From the NCBI RefSeq assembly GCF_007954365.1, contig NZ_VOLO01000001.1:310001-374000 (forward strand): a DNA stretch of 64,000 nt, in the 5' to 3' direction. This DNA comes from Frigoribacterium sp. ACAM 257. GTDB taxonomy: Bacteria > Actinomycetota > Actinomycetes > Actinomycetales > Microbacteriaceae. Below are positions 44,613-54,945 of this stretch, piece after piece (position 1 is the stretch's first letter; the number at the start of each line of letters is the position of its first letter). The notes under the pieces were generated by a model. The model searched no databases and was not told where the DNA came from. It was given only the letters and a program-made list of their open reading frames with translations. The position numbers and the translations under genes are program-made.

Positions 44613-44690
44613 GCCGAGCGCCGAGCCGGCCGGATGGGCCCGAGAGCCGAGGAGGCGCGGGCGCGGCCCCCGGAGGAGGCACGCGTTTCG

Positions 44691-44696
44691 TAGGAT
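44691..44696 (+). promoter_or_regulatory. -10 element (TAGGAT) of the DacB-like gene
   Basis: TAGGAT ends 7 nt before the ATG at 44704. An in-frame ATG at 44695 lies within this hexamer and is therefore unlikely as start. Confidence 0.45.
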
Positions 44697-44703
44697 GTCC
44701 TGG

Positions 44704-46257
44704 ATGAGCGAGCAGGACGCGACCCCCGACGACCGTCCCTCCGACGACGGCGCCCCCGAGGTGACGGCGGAGGGAGACCGGACGCGAGATGTGCGCGCGT
44801 CGGTCGCGCGCCTCCTGCGGGAGCACCCGCGCACCGCTCTCGTGACCGCCGGCGTCCTCGCGTTCGCCCTGCTCGGCGGCGGCGCGGTCGCCGCCGGGGC
44901 CGCGACCGCCCCCGACGCCTCGTCCGGGTCGAGCGCGCTGGCCGACGCCGACGCCGATGCGGACCCCGCAGTCGGACCGACCGACGTCGTCACCGTCACG
45001 CCCGACCCGACCGTGGCACCCGACCCGCAGCGGGCCGCCCCCGCGGTCGTCCCGCCCGCGACGAAGCTGCGGACCTGCTCGGTGGCCGCCGCCGCCTCCG
45101 ACCCTCGCCTCGCGCAGTTCGAGGGGTCGGTGGTCGACGCCGCGACGGGCGAGGTCCTCTTCGACCGGAACGGCTCGACCCCGGCCCGGACCGGCAGCGT
45201 GCTCAAGACCCTGACGAGCGCCGTCGCGCTCTCCGTCCTCGGCGGCGACCACCGGCTCACGACCACGGTGACCGGCGATCCGGGCAGCGGGAGCGTCGCC
45301 CTCGTGGGCGGCGGCGACGCGACCCTCAGCGCGACGGGCCGCAGCGTGTACTCGGGCGCCCCGACGCTCGCCGACCTCGCGGGGCAGGTCGCCGCCTCCC
45401 TCGGCGGACAGCCGGTCTCGCAGATCACGCTCGACGCCACCTGGTGGAGCCAGGCCGACAGGTGGGACCCGTCCTGGAAGCGGACCGAGCAGACGATCGG
45501 CTACCACAGCGAGGTCACGGCGCTGATGGTCGACGGCGACCGTGCCGACCCGTCGGCGAACACGAGCCCGCGCAGCACCGACCCGGTCGGGCGTGCGGGC
45601 GAGGCGTTCCGCTCCGCGCTCGTCGCGGCGGGCGTCCCGGGCGCCGCCTCGGCGTCGATCTCCCAGGGCACGGCGAGCAGCACGACCGTGCTCGGCTCCG
45701 TCCAGTCGCAGCCCGTCTCGACCCTGATCGGCCAGATGCTGCCGAACTCGGACAACACGCTGGCCGAGATGCTGGCTCGGGCCTCGTCGCGGGTGTCCGG
45801 GGCGGACGGGTCCGCCGCCTCCTTGACGGCCCTGTACCGGTCGGCGCTCGGCGGCACCTACGGGCTCGACACGTCGGCGATCACGATCGTGGACGGCTCG
45901 GGGCTGAGCGAGGACAACGCGGTTGCGTCGACCTTCGTGGCGCGGCTGATGATCCAGGTGCGCGACCGCGCGCACGGCCTGGGCACGGTCTACGACGCCC
46001 TGCCGATCTCGGGCCGCACGGGCACGCTCGCCTCCCGCTTCACGGGCTCGAACGCCGACGCCCGCGGCGCCGTCCACGCCAAGACCGGCTGGATCGACAC
46101 CGCGTACACGCTCGCCGGCTCGATCGACTCGGCGGACGGCACGCCCCTGACCTTCGCGTTCTACGCGATCGGCCCGGTGCAGGACAACGCCCGCAGCGCG
46201 CTCGACACCCTCACGGCCTCGGTGTGGCGCTGCGGCGGCTCGCTCGCGAACACCTGA
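44704..46257 (+). CDS. dacB: D-alanyl-D-alanine carboxypeptidase (S13, DacB-like)
   Basis: A 517-aa periplasm-side enzyme trimming or cleaving D-Ala-D-Ala stems. A hydrophobic segment (about residues 45-68) serves as signal/anchor, followed by an Asp/Pro-rich linker. Active-site motifs of the S13 family: SVLK (Ser165, Lys168), SDN (349-351) and KTG (460-462, HAKTGWID). Actinobacterial homologues are annotated as PBP4-type carboxypeptidases. The nicotinamidase gene follows after 54 nt. Confidence 0.9.
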   Translation: MSEQDATPDDRPSDDGAPEVTAEGDRTRDVRASVARLLREHPRTALVTAGVLAFALLGGGAVAAGAATAPDASSGSSALADADADADPAVGPTDVVTVTPDPTVAPDPQRAAPAVVPPATKLRTCSVAAAASDPRLAQFEGSVVDAATGEVLFDRNGSTPARTGSVLKTLTSAVALSVLGGDHRLTTTVTGDPGSGSVALVGGGDATLSATGRSVYSGAPTLADLAGQVAASLGGQPVSQITLDATWWSQADRWDPSWKRTEQTIGYHSEVTALMVDGDRADPSANTSPRSTDPVGRAGEAFRSALVAAGVPGAASASISQGTASSTTVLGSVQSQPVSTLIGQMLPNSDNTLAEMLARASSRVSGADGSAASLTALYRSALGGTYGLDTSAITIVDGSGLSEDNAVASTFVARLMIQVRDRAHGLGTVYDALPISGRTGTLASRFTGSNADARGAVHAKTGWIDTAYTLAGSIDSADGTPLTFAFYAIGPVQDNARSALDTLTASVWRCGGSLANT

Positions 46258-46311
46258 CCCGACCAGCACCAGCACCGAACCAGCACCAGAGCACAGAGGG
46301 AGGATGGGAGC

Positions 46312-46884
46312 ATGACCACCGCGCTCTTCGTCATCGACGTCCAGAACGACTTCACCGAGGGAGGCGCCCTCGCCGTCACCGGGGGCGCGAGCGTCGCCGC
46401 CCGGGTGACGGAGCACCTCCGAACGGACCGTGCCCGGTACGACGTCGTCGTCGCGAGCCGCGACTGGCACGACGACCAGGGCGACAACGGCGGACACTTC
46501 TCGGCCGAGCCGGACTACGTCGACAGCTGGCCGCCGCACTGCGTGCGGGGCACGGCGGGCGCCGAGTACCACCCCGACCTCGACGTCTCGCTCGTCGACG
46601 AGCACGTGCGGAAGGGAACGGGAACTCCGGCCTACTCGATCTTCGAGGCCGCCACCGAGTCGGGAGAGTCGCTCGTCGACCTCGTGGCACGGCACGGCGT
46701 CACCGACGTCGACGTCGTGGGCCTGGCCACCGACCACTGCGTCCGGGCGTCGGCCCTCGACGCGGCGCGGGCGGGGCTCCACGTCAGGGTCCTGACCGAC
46801 CTCGTCGCCGGGGTCGCCGAGGGGCCGAGCGCGGCCGCCCTCGACGAGCTGCGCGCGGCCGGCGTCGAGACGGCGCGCTCGTGA
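46312..46884 (+). CDS. pncA: Nicotinamidase / pyrazinamidase
   Basis: A 190-aa cysteine hydrolase deamidating nicotinamide to nicotinate for NAD salvage. The catalytic triad is intact: Asp9 (VIDVQNDF), Lys101 (VRKG) and Cys143 (TDHCVRAS). Metal-binding DWH (51-53) and H62 region (GGHFS) are visible. ATG preceded by GGAGG at about 46300. It overlaps the aldehyde dehydrogenase gene by four bases (GTGA). Confidence 0.92.
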   Translation: MTTALFVIDVQNDFTEGGALAVTGGASVAARVTEHLRTDRARYDVVVASRDWHDDQGDNGGHFSAEPDYVDSWPPHCVRGTAGAEYHPDLDVSLVDEHVRKGTGTPAYSIFEAATESGESLVDLVARHGVTDVDVVGLATDHCVRASALDAARAGLHVRVLTDLVAGVAEGPSAAALDELRAAGVETARS

Positions 46885-48356
46885 GCGCCGCCGACGAGGT
46901 CCGCGTCCTGGCGGCGGTGCCGACCGGCCTGCACGTCGACGGCGAGTGGGCCCCGGCGGCCTCGGGCCGCACCTTCGACGTGCACGACCCGTCGACCGGC
47001 GAGGTCATCGCGACGGTCGCCGACGCCGACGCGTCCGACGGCCTCCGCGCCCTCGACGCCGCCGTCGCGGCCCAGGCCGCCTGGGCGGCCACACCGCCCC
47101 GTACCCGCTCCGACATCCTGCGGCGGGCGTTCGACCTGCTGCGTGAGCGCGCCGACGACCTCGCCCTGCTCATGACGCTCGAGATGGGCAAGCCGCTCGT
47201 GGAGTCGCGCGGCGAGGTCGCCTACGGCTCGGAGTTCGTCCGCTGGGCCAGCGAGGAGGCGGTCCGCGTCTCCGGCCGCTACGGCACGAACCCCGAGGGC
47301 ACCGGCCGGACGATCGTGCTGAAGCGCCCCGTGGGCCCGTGCCTGCTCATCACGCCCTGGAACTTCCCCCTCGCGATGGCGACGCGCAAGATCGCGCCCG
47401 CCCTCGCGGCCGGCTGCACCGTCGTGGTCAAGCCCGCCGACCTGACCCCGCTCACCACCCTCGCCCTCGTCGGCATCCTCACCGAGGCCGGGGTGCCGCG
47501 CGGCGTGGTCAACGTGGTGACGACGACCTCGGCCGGCGACGTCTGCGAGCCCCTGATCCGCGACCCGCGCCTCCGCAAGCTCAGCTTCACGGGCTCGACG
47601 CCGGTCGGCTCGACCCTGCTCGCCCAGGCGTCCGAGCGCGTGCTCCGCACCTCGATGGAGCTCGGCGGCAACGCGCCGTTCCTGGTCTTCGACGACGCGG
47701 ACCTCGACGCCGCCGTCGAGGGCGCCCTGCTCGCCAAGTTCCGCAACGTCGGGCAGGCCTGCACCGCCGCCAACCGGTTCCTCGTGCACGAGGACGTCGC
47801 GGACGAGTTCGTCCGCAGGGTGACCGAGCGCGTCGCGGCGATGACGCTCGGCCGCGGCACAGACGACGGGGTCGACGTCGGCCCCCTGATCGACGACCGG
47901 GCCGTCGACAAGGCCGAGCGCCTCGTCGAGGACGCCGTCGCGCGCGGCGCCGTCGTGCGGACGGGCGGCGCGCGCGTCGACGGCACGGGCACGTTCTACG
48001 AGGCGACCGTCCTCGACGGGGTGCGGCCGGGCAGCGAGCTGCTCACGACCGAGATCTTCGGCCCCGTGCTCGCCGTCTCCACCTTCGCCGACGAGGAGGA
48101 GGCGGTGCGGAAGGCGAACGACACCGAGTTCGGTCTCGTGGCCTACGCCTTCACGCGCGACCTGGCACGCGGCCAGCGGCTGGCGGAGACCCTCGAGACC
48201 GGCATGCTCGGGCTCAACGTCGGCGTCGTGTCGAACGCCTCGGCGCCGTTCGGCGGCGTCAAGGCGTCCGGCCTCGGCCGCGAGGGCGGCCTGGAGGGCA
48301 TCCAGGAGTACCTGGAGACCGTGTACCTGATGACCCCCGACCCCTTCGCCGCATGA
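46881..48356 (+). CDS. gabD: NAD(P)-dependent succinate-semialdehyde dehydrogenase-like
   Basis: Aldehyde dehydrogenase (491 aa). ITPWNFPLAMATRKIAPALAAG, FTGSTPVGSTLLAQ, catalytic Glu260 in MELGGNAP and Cys294 in VGQACTAANRF, and FGPVLAVSTF mark the family; the GQACTAANR segment is typical of SSADH. It likely oxidises succinate semialdehyde to succinate, although other short aldehydes are possible and no gabT is adjacent. GTG overlaps pncA; its stop overlaps the next gene (ATGA). Confidence 0.85.
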   Translation: MSAADEVRVLAAVPTGLHVDGEWAPAASGRTFDVHDPSTGEVIATVADADASDGLRALDAAVAAQAAWAATPPRTRSDILRRAFDLLRERADDLALLMTLEMGKPLVESRGEVAYGSEFVRWASEEAVRVSGRYGTNPEGTGRTIVLKRPVGPCLLITPWNFPLAMATRKIAPALAAGCTVVVKPADLTPLTTLALVGILTEAGVPRGVVNVVTTTSAGDVCEPLIRDPRLRKLSFTGSTPVGSTLLAQASERVLRTSMELGGNAPFLVFDDADLDAAVEGALLAKFRNVGQACTAANRFLVHEDVADEFVRRVTERVAAMTLGRGTDDGVDVGPLIDDRAVDKAERLVEDAVARGAVVRTGGARVDGTGTFYEATVLDGVRPGSELLTTEIFGPVLAVSTFADEEEAVRKANDTEFGLVAYAFTRDLARGQRLAETLETGMLGLNVGVVSNASAPFGGVKASGLGREGGLEGIQEYLETVYLMTPDPFAA

Positions 48357-49420
48357 GCGCCGCCGCAGGGCAGCAGCCGCGTGAGGTCGGCCGGCCCCGC
48401 CTCAGGGTCGGGATCGTCGGCTACGGCCTCGCCGGCCGGGTGTTCCACGCTCCGCTCGTGGCGGCGGACGACTCGTACGAGCTGGCCGCCGTCGTCACGC
48501 GCGACGGCGACCGTGCCGAGCAGGCCCGCACGTCGCACCCCGGGGTCGAGGTCGTCCCGCAGGCGGGTGACCTCGACGCCCTCGGACTCGACCTGGTGAT
48601 CGTCGCGACGCCGAACGCGACGCACGCCGAGGTGGCCGCGGACGCGCTGCGCGCCGGGTCCGCGGTCGTCGTCGACAAGCCCGTCGCGACCACCGCCTCC
48701 TCGGCCCGTGAACTGATCGAGCTCGCCGAGTCGCTCGGGCGGACGCTGACGGTGTACCAGAACCGTCGGTGGGACGGCGACTTCCTCACGGCGTCGCGGC
48801 TCGTGCGGGACGGCACGCTGGGCGACGTCCACAGCTTCGAGTCGCGCTTCGAGCCCTGGAAGACCGCCAACCGCGCCGGCTGGAAGTCGTCGGCGACGGC
48901 CGCGGAGGGCGGGGGCGTCCTGTTCGACCTCGGCCCGCACCTGGTCGACCAGGCGCTGCACCTGTTCGGACCGGTGCTCGACGTGCACGCCGAGATCGCG
49001 CGGCGACGCCCGTCAGGAGCCGCCGACGACGACGTCTTCGTCTCGCTGCGACACGAGAACGGGGTCCGCTCGCGACTCTGGATGAGCCACGTCGACGCGC
49101 AGCCCGGCCCCCGCCTCCGGGTGCTCGGCACGTCGGGGGCGTACGTCGTCGACGGGCTCGACCCGCAGGAGGCGCAGCTCGCCTCGGGCACGTCGCCCCG
49201 CGATCCCGGGTACGGTCGCGTCCCCGACGAGCGCCACGGCCTGGTCGGCATCGGGGGCGATGCCCGGCGCGAGCCGACCGACCAGGGGCGCTACCCGCTG
49301 TTCTACGAGCAGCTCGCCCGTGCGCTCCGGGGGACGGGACCCGTGCCGGTCGACCCCCGCGACTCGCTGGCGGCGCTCGAGGTCATCGAGGCGGCGCGGG
49401 AGTCCGCGGGACCGGCCTGA
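48353..49420 (+). CDS. Gfo/Idh/MocA-family oxidoreductase (YdgJ-like)
   Basis: A 355-aa oxidoreductase. The N-terminal GIVGYGLAGRVFHAPLV and the VYQNRRWDGDFLT segment are typical of the YdgJ/YhhX subgroup; DLVIVATPNATHAEVA and VVDKPVATTA (in place of EKP) are visible. ATG overlaps gabD, so the pncA-gabD-oxidoreductase genes are a coupled trio. Substrate unknown; probably no specific link to NAD salvage. Confidence 0.86.
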   Translation: MSAAAGQQPREVGRPRLRVGIVGYGLAGRVFHAPLVAADDSYELAAVVTRDGDRAEQARTSHPGVEVVPQAGDLDALGLDLVIVATPNATHAEVAADALRAGSAVVVDKPVATTASSARELIELAESLGRTLTVYQNRRWDGDFLTASRLVRDGTLGDVHSFESRFEPWKTANRAGWKSSATAAEGGGVLFDLGPHLVDQALHLFGPVLDVHAEIARRRPSGAADDDVFVSLRHENGVRSRLWMSHVDAQPGPRLRVLGTSGAYVVDGLDPQEAQLASGTSPRDPGYGRVPDERHGLVGIGGDARREPTDQGRYPLFYEQLARALRGTGPVPVDPRDSLAALEVIEAARESAGPA

Positions 49421-49444
49421 CGCGGAGCGCCTTAGAGTTCCCTC

Positions 49445-49492
49445 GGCTCCGGCTCCGGCTCCGGCTCCGGCTGCGGCTACGGCTACGGCTCG
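49445..49492. repeat. GGCTNN hexanucleotide repeat
   Basis: Eight GGCTNN units (four GGCTCC, then GGCTGC, GGCTAC, GGCTAC, GGCTCG) between the convergent oxidoreductase and hydrolase genes. Confidence 0.75.
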
Positions 49493-49505
49493 CCCTGGCT
49501 CCGGG

Positions 49506-50555
49506 TCAGAGGCGCGTCTCCCAGTCGACACGCGCCAGGACGGCCGCGGCGTCGACCTCGGCCAGGGAGCCGGGCGACCAGCGCGGCGCCCTGTCCTTGT
49601 CGACCACGCGGGCGCGGATGCCCTCGACCAGGTCGGGCGAGTCCGCGAGTGCGGTGACGAGCCCCAGCTCCTGGCCGAGAACCGCCTCGAGGTCGGGCAG
49701 CCCGCGCGCCCGACGCTGTGCGGCCAGCGTGAGCACGACGGAGGTGGGCGAGGCGGCCTCGAGGTCGTCCGCCGCCCCGCCTGCCGCGGCGACCCCGTCC
49801 TGCTCGAGTTCACGGAGCCGTGCGAGCACCCGTCCGGCGTCGTCGCCCCGGTAGGCGTCGTCGATCCAGCTGCGGTCGACGGCGAGCGCCGCCGGGGGAG
49901 GCTCGACAGCGAGTGCCCTGACCGCGTCGGGTCCGCCCGTGGCGAGCGCGTCCAGCACGAGGTCGCCGCCGGGCTCCCCCTCCTGCTCGACGAGGACGTC
50001 GGCGAAGCCCGTGAGCAGGGCGTCGGAGGCGGTCATCGCCGTGCCCGTGAGCGCCAGGTGGGTGCCCAGCTCGCCGGGCGCCCGCGAGAGCAGGTAGCTG
50101 CCGCCCGCGTCGGGCGTGAGCCCGATCAGCGTCTCGGGCATGCCGACCCGGCTCCGCGGCGTCACGACCCGGAGCGAGACGTGGCCGCCGAGCCCGACTC
50201 CCGCCCCCATGGCGATGCCGTCGAGGTACGAGACGACCGGCCGGTGCCAGCGGGCGAGGCGGAGGGCACCGCGGTACTCCCGGCGCCACATGGCGACGCT
50301 GCGGGCAGGGTCGGCGGTCGCGTCCCGGTGGATCGCCGTGATGTCGCCGCCGGCGCAGAACCCCCGGGGGCCCGCGCCCCGCAGCAGCAGGCTCTCGACC
50401 GCGTCGTCGTCCTGCCAGGCGTCCAGCGCCTGCTCGATCAGGCCGAGCATGCCCTCGGTCACCGCGTTGATCTTGCCGGGCCGGTTCAGCGTCACCACGC
50501 CCACGCCCCGGTCGACGTGGAACAGGACCTCGGGCTCGCGGGCGTCGTCGCTCAT
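49506..50555 (-). CDS. 3-hydroxyisobutyryl-CoA hydrolase / enoyl-CoA hydratase family
   Basis: A 349-aa crotonase-fold enzyme of HIBCH type, active in valine degradation: GFCAGGDI (about residues 69-76) and GIAMGAGVGLGGHVS form the oxyanion hole, MPETLIGLTPDAGGSYLLS carries the catalytic Glu/Asp typical of HIBCH, and ASPTSVVLT is the C-terminal signature. The enoyl-CoA hydratase function itself is less likely. ATG lies 6 nt after minus-strand TAGCCT (50562-50567). Confidence 0.85.
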   Translation of the reverse strand: MSDDAREPEVLFHVDRGVGVVTLNRPGKINAVTEGMLGLIEQALDAWQDDDAVESLLLRGAGPRGFCAGGDITAIHRDATADPARSVAMWRREYRGALRLARWHRPVVSYLDGIAMGAGVGLGGHVSLRVVTPRSRVGMPETLIGLTPDAGGSYLLSRAPGELGTHLALTGTAMTASDALLTGFADVLVEQEGEPGGDLVLDALATGGPDAVRALAVEPPPAALAVDRSWIDDAYRGDDAGRVLARLRELEQDGVAAAGGAADDLEAASPTSVVLTLAAQRRARGLPDLEAVLGQELGLVTALADSPDLVEGIRARVVDKDRAPRWSPGSLAEVDAAAVLARVDWETRL

Positions 50556-50649
50556 GCCGCCAGGCTAGGCGAACGAGCGGCCCGGCGACACGGCGCCCGG
50601 CGACACGGCGCCCGGCGATCTGGCGACCTGGCGCCTCGGGCGGCAGGGG

Positions 50650-52602
50650 TCAGACGAGCAGCTGGTGCTTCGCGAGGTCCTTGTAGAGAGGCGTGCTCTC
50701 GACCAGCTCGGAGTGCGTCCCGACGCCGACGACCCGGCCGTCGTCGACGACGACGATCTGGTCGCTGTCCACGACGGTCGAGAGCCGGTGCGCGATCACG
50801 ATGAGGGTCCGGCCCTCGGCGACGGCGTCGATGGCCTCGCGGAGGCGCTGCTCGTTCAGCCCGTCGAGGCTCGACGTCGACTCGTCGAGCAGCAGCAGCG
50901 GGGGCGCCGAGAGCAGCGTGCGGGCGATCGCGAGCCGCTGGCGCTCGCCGCCCGAGAGCAGCACGCCGTCCTCGCCGACCTGGGCGTCGAGGCCGAGCTC
51001 GCCGCGCTCGAGCACGGCGGTGAGGTTGACCGCTTCGAGCACCCGGCGGCAGTCGTCGTCCGTGGCCTCGGGCGAGCCGAGCGTGAGGTTGTCTCGCAGC
51101 GTGCCCGCCAGCACGGCGGCGTCCTGCTCGACGTAGCCGATCTGCGCGCGCAGGTCGACGCGGTCGAGGGCGCGCACGTCGACCCCGCCGAGCCGGACCA
51201 CGCCGGAGGTGGGGTCGTAGAAGCGCTCGATCAGGGCCAGGATCGTGCTCTTGCCTGCCCCGGACGGGCCGACCAGGGCGGTGCGCTTGCCCACGGGAGC
51301 CGAGAACGAGACGCCGCGGAGCACGGTGAGGTCGTCGTCGACGCCCTCGCGCGCCTCCTTCGCGGCGGTCGTGCCGTCGGGGGCGGGAGGCGAGTCCGGG
51401 TAGCGGAAGTGCACGTCGTCGAAGCGGATCGCTGCCTCCGTCTCGACCCTGGCGTCGCCGCCGAGGCTCGCCGCGACCGCCTCGTCGCCCTCGGTCTCGC
51501 GGGGCAGGTCGAGGATCTCCTGGATGCGGCCGAGCGCGCCGAGCGCCTGGTTGACGCTGAGCACGGCACCCATCGCCTGGCCGAGCGGCATGATCATGAG
51601 GAACAGGAAGAGGATGAACGACACGAGCGAGGCGATGTCGATCGTGCCGTTCGCGACGCGGAACCCGCCGACTCCGAGCACGACGAGGAACGACGCCTGC
51701 AGGGCGACGGAGGCGATGGGCACGACGAGCGCCGAGATGCGCGCGACCTCGAGGCCACGCTGGTACGCGCCCTCGGCGTCGGCCTGGACGCCGACGATCT
51801 CGCGCTCGGTGGCTCCGCTGGCCCGGATGGTCCGCACCGAGCTGATCGACCGCTCGACGGCGGCGGTCAGGTCGCCCACCTTCTCCTGTGCGCGCCGGCT
51901 CGCGACGCGGATGCGGCCCGAGAGCAGCACGACGACCGTCACCGAGACGGCCACCACGAGCACGGTGAGGCCGAGCAGCACGGGGTCGATCAGGAACATG
52001 CCGACCAGGGCGCCGACGAAGGTCAGCGAGCCGCCGATCGCCTCGACGAGGCCCTGGGTCAGGACGGCCCGCAGCAGCGTCGTGTCGCTGCCGACGCGCG
52101 ACACGAGGTCGCCGGTGCGGCGACGATCGAACTCGCTGACGGGGAGGTGCAGCAGGCTCGAGACGAGGCGCCGGCGGCTCGAGAGAACCACGCCCTCGCC
52201 GGTGCGCTGCAGGAGGTAGTGCTGGAACCCGCTGAGCAGGCCGGCCACGACGACGAGGGCGACGAGGGCCCAGACGAGTCGGCCGAGCGTCTCGCCCTGC
52301 TGCACGAGCGTGATCACCTGGCTGACGAGGAGGGGCTGGCCGAGCGAGGCGGCGGCGCCCAGCACGCTGAGCACGATGATGACGACCATCACCTTCTTGT
52401 GCTCGAACAGGTAGGGGAGCAGCTGGCGGAAGGTGGCCCTCGGCCCGTCCGCCTCTCGCCGACGCGATCGTCCGCGTCGTGCGGGGGCGGGGGCGGGTGC
52501 AGGCGCAGGTGCAGCTGCGGGCGCAGGTGCAGCTGCAGGTGTGGCTACGGGGGACGACGCGGATCGAGTGCTCGGGCCGGAGCGGCTCGTGTCGGAGCTC
52601 AT
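50650..52602 (-). CDS. ABC exporter (fused permease-ATPase)
   Basis: A 650-aa half-transporter. The N-terminus contains an Ala/Pro repeat and a basic patch before six membrane segments (about residues 60-330). The ATPase has Walker A GPSGAGKST, signature LLSGGERQRLAIA, Walker B LLLLDESTSSLD and H-loop AHRLST. It resembles MsbA/LmrA-type lipid or multidrug exporters; substrate unknown. ATG at 52602 has GAGAGG; the more distal start 66 nt upstream is less well supported. No gene for a second half is adjacent, so a homodimer is likely. Confidence 0.88.
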   Translation of the reverse strand: MSSDTSRSGPSTRSASSPVATPAAAPAPAAAPAPAPAPAPARRGRSRRREADGPRATFRQLLPYLFEHKKVMVVIIVLSVLGAAASLGQPLLVSQVITLVQQGETLGRLVWALVALVVVAGLLSGFQHYLLQRTGEGVVLSSRRRLVSSLLHLPVSEFDRRRTGDLVSRVGSDTTLLRAVLTQGLVEAIGGSLTFVGALVGMFLIDPVLLGLTVLVVAVSVTVVVLLSGRIRVASRRAQEKVGDLTAAVERSISSVRTIRASGATEREIVGVQADAEGAYQRGLEVARISALVVPIASVALQASFLVVLGVGGFRVANGTIDIASLVSFILFLFLMIMPLGQAMGAVLSVNQALGALGRIQEILDLPRETEGDEAVAASLGGDARVETEAAIRFDDVHFRYPDSPPAPDGTTAAKEAREGVDDDLTVLRGVSFSAPVGKRTALVGPSGAGKSTILALIERFYDPTSGVVRLGGVDVRALDRVDLRAQIGYVEQDAAVLAGTLRDNLTLGSPEATDDDCRRVLEAVNLTAVLERGELGLDAQVGEDGVLLSGGERQRLAIARTLLSAPPLLLLDESTSSLDGLNEQRLREAIDAVAEGRTLIVIAHRLSTVVDSDQIVVVDDGRVVGVGTHSELVESTPLYKDLAKHQLLV

Positions 52603-52729
52603 GGTGCCTCTCGGGGAAGGTCGTGGCTGATCGCCTCGACCACGGTACTTCGTCCGGTCTCCCGTCACCTGCGCCTGCGCTGGGACCCCGCCGCGTCAGC
52701 CCGCCCGGTCAGCCCGCAGAGGCGCCGCG

Positions 52730-54076
52730 TCAGCCCGCCGCGTCGTACTGCACGTGCTTCGTCTCGCGGCTGAGGATCAGCGCCACGAGCGTGAGCACGG
52801 CCATGGACGACAGGTAGAGGCCGACCAGCCAGGTGCTGCCGCCCGCCGCCTGCCAGAGCGCGACCGCGATGAACGGCGCGACGGCCGCGCCGAGGATGCT
52901 CGCGACGTTGTAGCTGATCGCCGAGCCCGTGTAGCGCACGCTCGTCGGGAACAGCTCGGGCAGCACGGCGCCCATCGGGCCGAAGGTGAGCCCCATGAGG
53001 GTGAACCCGACGATCAGCAGGGCCTGCGCGCCGAGCGCCCCGGCCGCGAAGAACGGCGCGAACAGGAACCCGAAGACGAGGATCGCGCTCGTCACGACGA
53101 TGAGCAGGGCGCGGCGGCCGAAGCGCTCGGCCAGCGGGCCCGACACGAGCGTGAAGATGCCGAAGAACACGCAGCCGAAGATGAGCATCAGCAGGAACTG
53201 CGTGCGGTCGATGCCGAGCCCAGGAGCCTCGCCCGACGCCTCTGCGGTGCCGTAGGTCAGCGTGAAGGTCGTCATCAGGTAGAAGAGCGTGTAGGTCGCG
53301 AGCATGATGAACGTGCCGAGCACGAGCGGGCGCCAGCTCGTCGTGAACACCCGGGCGAGCGGCAGCTTCGCGACGTTGCCCGAGTCGACCACGGCCTGGA
53401 ACGCCGGGGTCTCGATCAGCGTGAAGCGCACGTAGAGGCCGATGATCACGAGCAGGGCGCTCGCGAGGAACGGCACGCGCCAGCCCCAGCTCAGGAACTG
53501 CTCGTCGGTGAGGTTCGCGTTCAGGGCGATGAACACCAGGTTCGCGATGATGAAGCCGATCGGGGCGCCGAGCTGCGGGAACGTGCCCCAGATCGCGCGA
53601 CGGCCGGCCGGCGCGTTCTCGGTCGCGAGCAGCGCGGCGCCGCTCCACTCGCCGCCGAGCCCGAGGCCCTGGCAGAAGCGCAGCACGACCAGGCACGCGG
53701 GCCCGGCCACGGCCCAGCCGGGCGTCGTGCCGGCCGGGATGCAGCCGATCAGCACCGTCGCCAGGCCCATGGTGAGCAGCGAGGCGACGAGGGTGCCCTT
53801 GCGGCCGATGCGGTCGCCGAAGTGGCCGAAGACGATCGAGCCGACGGGGCGCGCGATGAACGCGACCCCGAAGACCGCGAAGGAGGCGAGCCTCGCGACG
53901 GCCGGGTCGTCGTTCGCGAAGAAGACGGTCGGGAACACCAGCACGGCCGCCGTCGCGTAGACGTAGAAGTCGTAGAACTCGATGGAGGTGCCGACGAGGC
54001 TCGCGAGGACGACGCGCGAGCGCTTGTTGACGGGCGGGGCGGGGGGCGTCGACGAGGCGACGGTGCTGCGGGACAT
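52730..54076 (-). CDS. MFS transporter, metabolite:H+ symporter (MHS) family
   Basis: A 448-aa transporter with 12 hydrophobic segments. SLVGTSIEFYDFYVYATAA in TM1, RPVGSIVFGHFGDRIGRK between TM2 and TM3, GLGLGGEWSGAALLATENAP, and FQLGAP-type loops identify the MHS family (ShiA, ProP, KgtP relatives), which imports small organic acids, shikimate or compatible solutes. ATG has CCGGAG as weak ribosome-binding site; a -10 (TAGGAT on the minus strand at 54244-54249) leaves a leader of about 160 nt. Confidence 0.9.
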   Translation of the reverse strand: MSRSTVASSTPPAPPVNKRSRVVLASLVGTSIEFYDFYVYATAAVLVFPTVFFANDDPAVARLASFAVFGVAFIARPVGSIVFGHFGDRIGRKGTLVASLLTMGLATVLIGCIPAGTTPGWAVAGPACLVVLRFCQGLGLGGEWSGAALLATENAPAGRRAIWGTFPQLGAPIGFIIANLVFIALNANLTDEQFLSWGWRVPFLASALLVIIGLYVRFTLIETPAFQAVVDSGNVAKLPLARVFTTSWRPLVLGTFIMLATYTLFYLMTTFTLTYGTAEASGEAPGLGIDRTQFLLMLIFGCVFFGIFTLVSGPLAERFGRRALLIVVTSAILVFGFLFAPFFAAGALGAQALLIVGFTLMGLTFGPMGAVLPELFPTSVRYTGSAISYNVASILGAAVAPFIAVALWQAAGGSTWLVGLYLSSMAVLTLVALILSRETKHVQYDAAG

Positions 54077-54243
54077 GCGGACTCCGGTGCGGCGAGGAGC
54101 GGACGAGTGGCGGCGGCCGGGGCGACGTCCGGAGCCAGGTGGGCTCGACGGGGTCGCAGGCGGAGATCCTGCCCCGGGAGATCGGCGGGGCGTGCGGTGC
54201 CGTGGTGCGTGGTGAAGGTGGCCGCTCGTGACAGCCCTCGTCC

Positions 54244-54249
54244 ATCCTA
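54244..54249 (-). promoter_or_regulatory. Probable -10 (TAGGAT) of the MHS transporter
   Basis: Lies in the 206-nt spacer before the transporter gene; no known riboswitch fold was recognised in the leader. Confidence 0.4.
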
Positions 54250-54282
54250 CGTCGCAGCGGGTGGTGCTGCTGCCCGTGTCGG

Positions 54283-54941
<659 letters not shown>

Positions 54942-54945
<4 letters not shown>

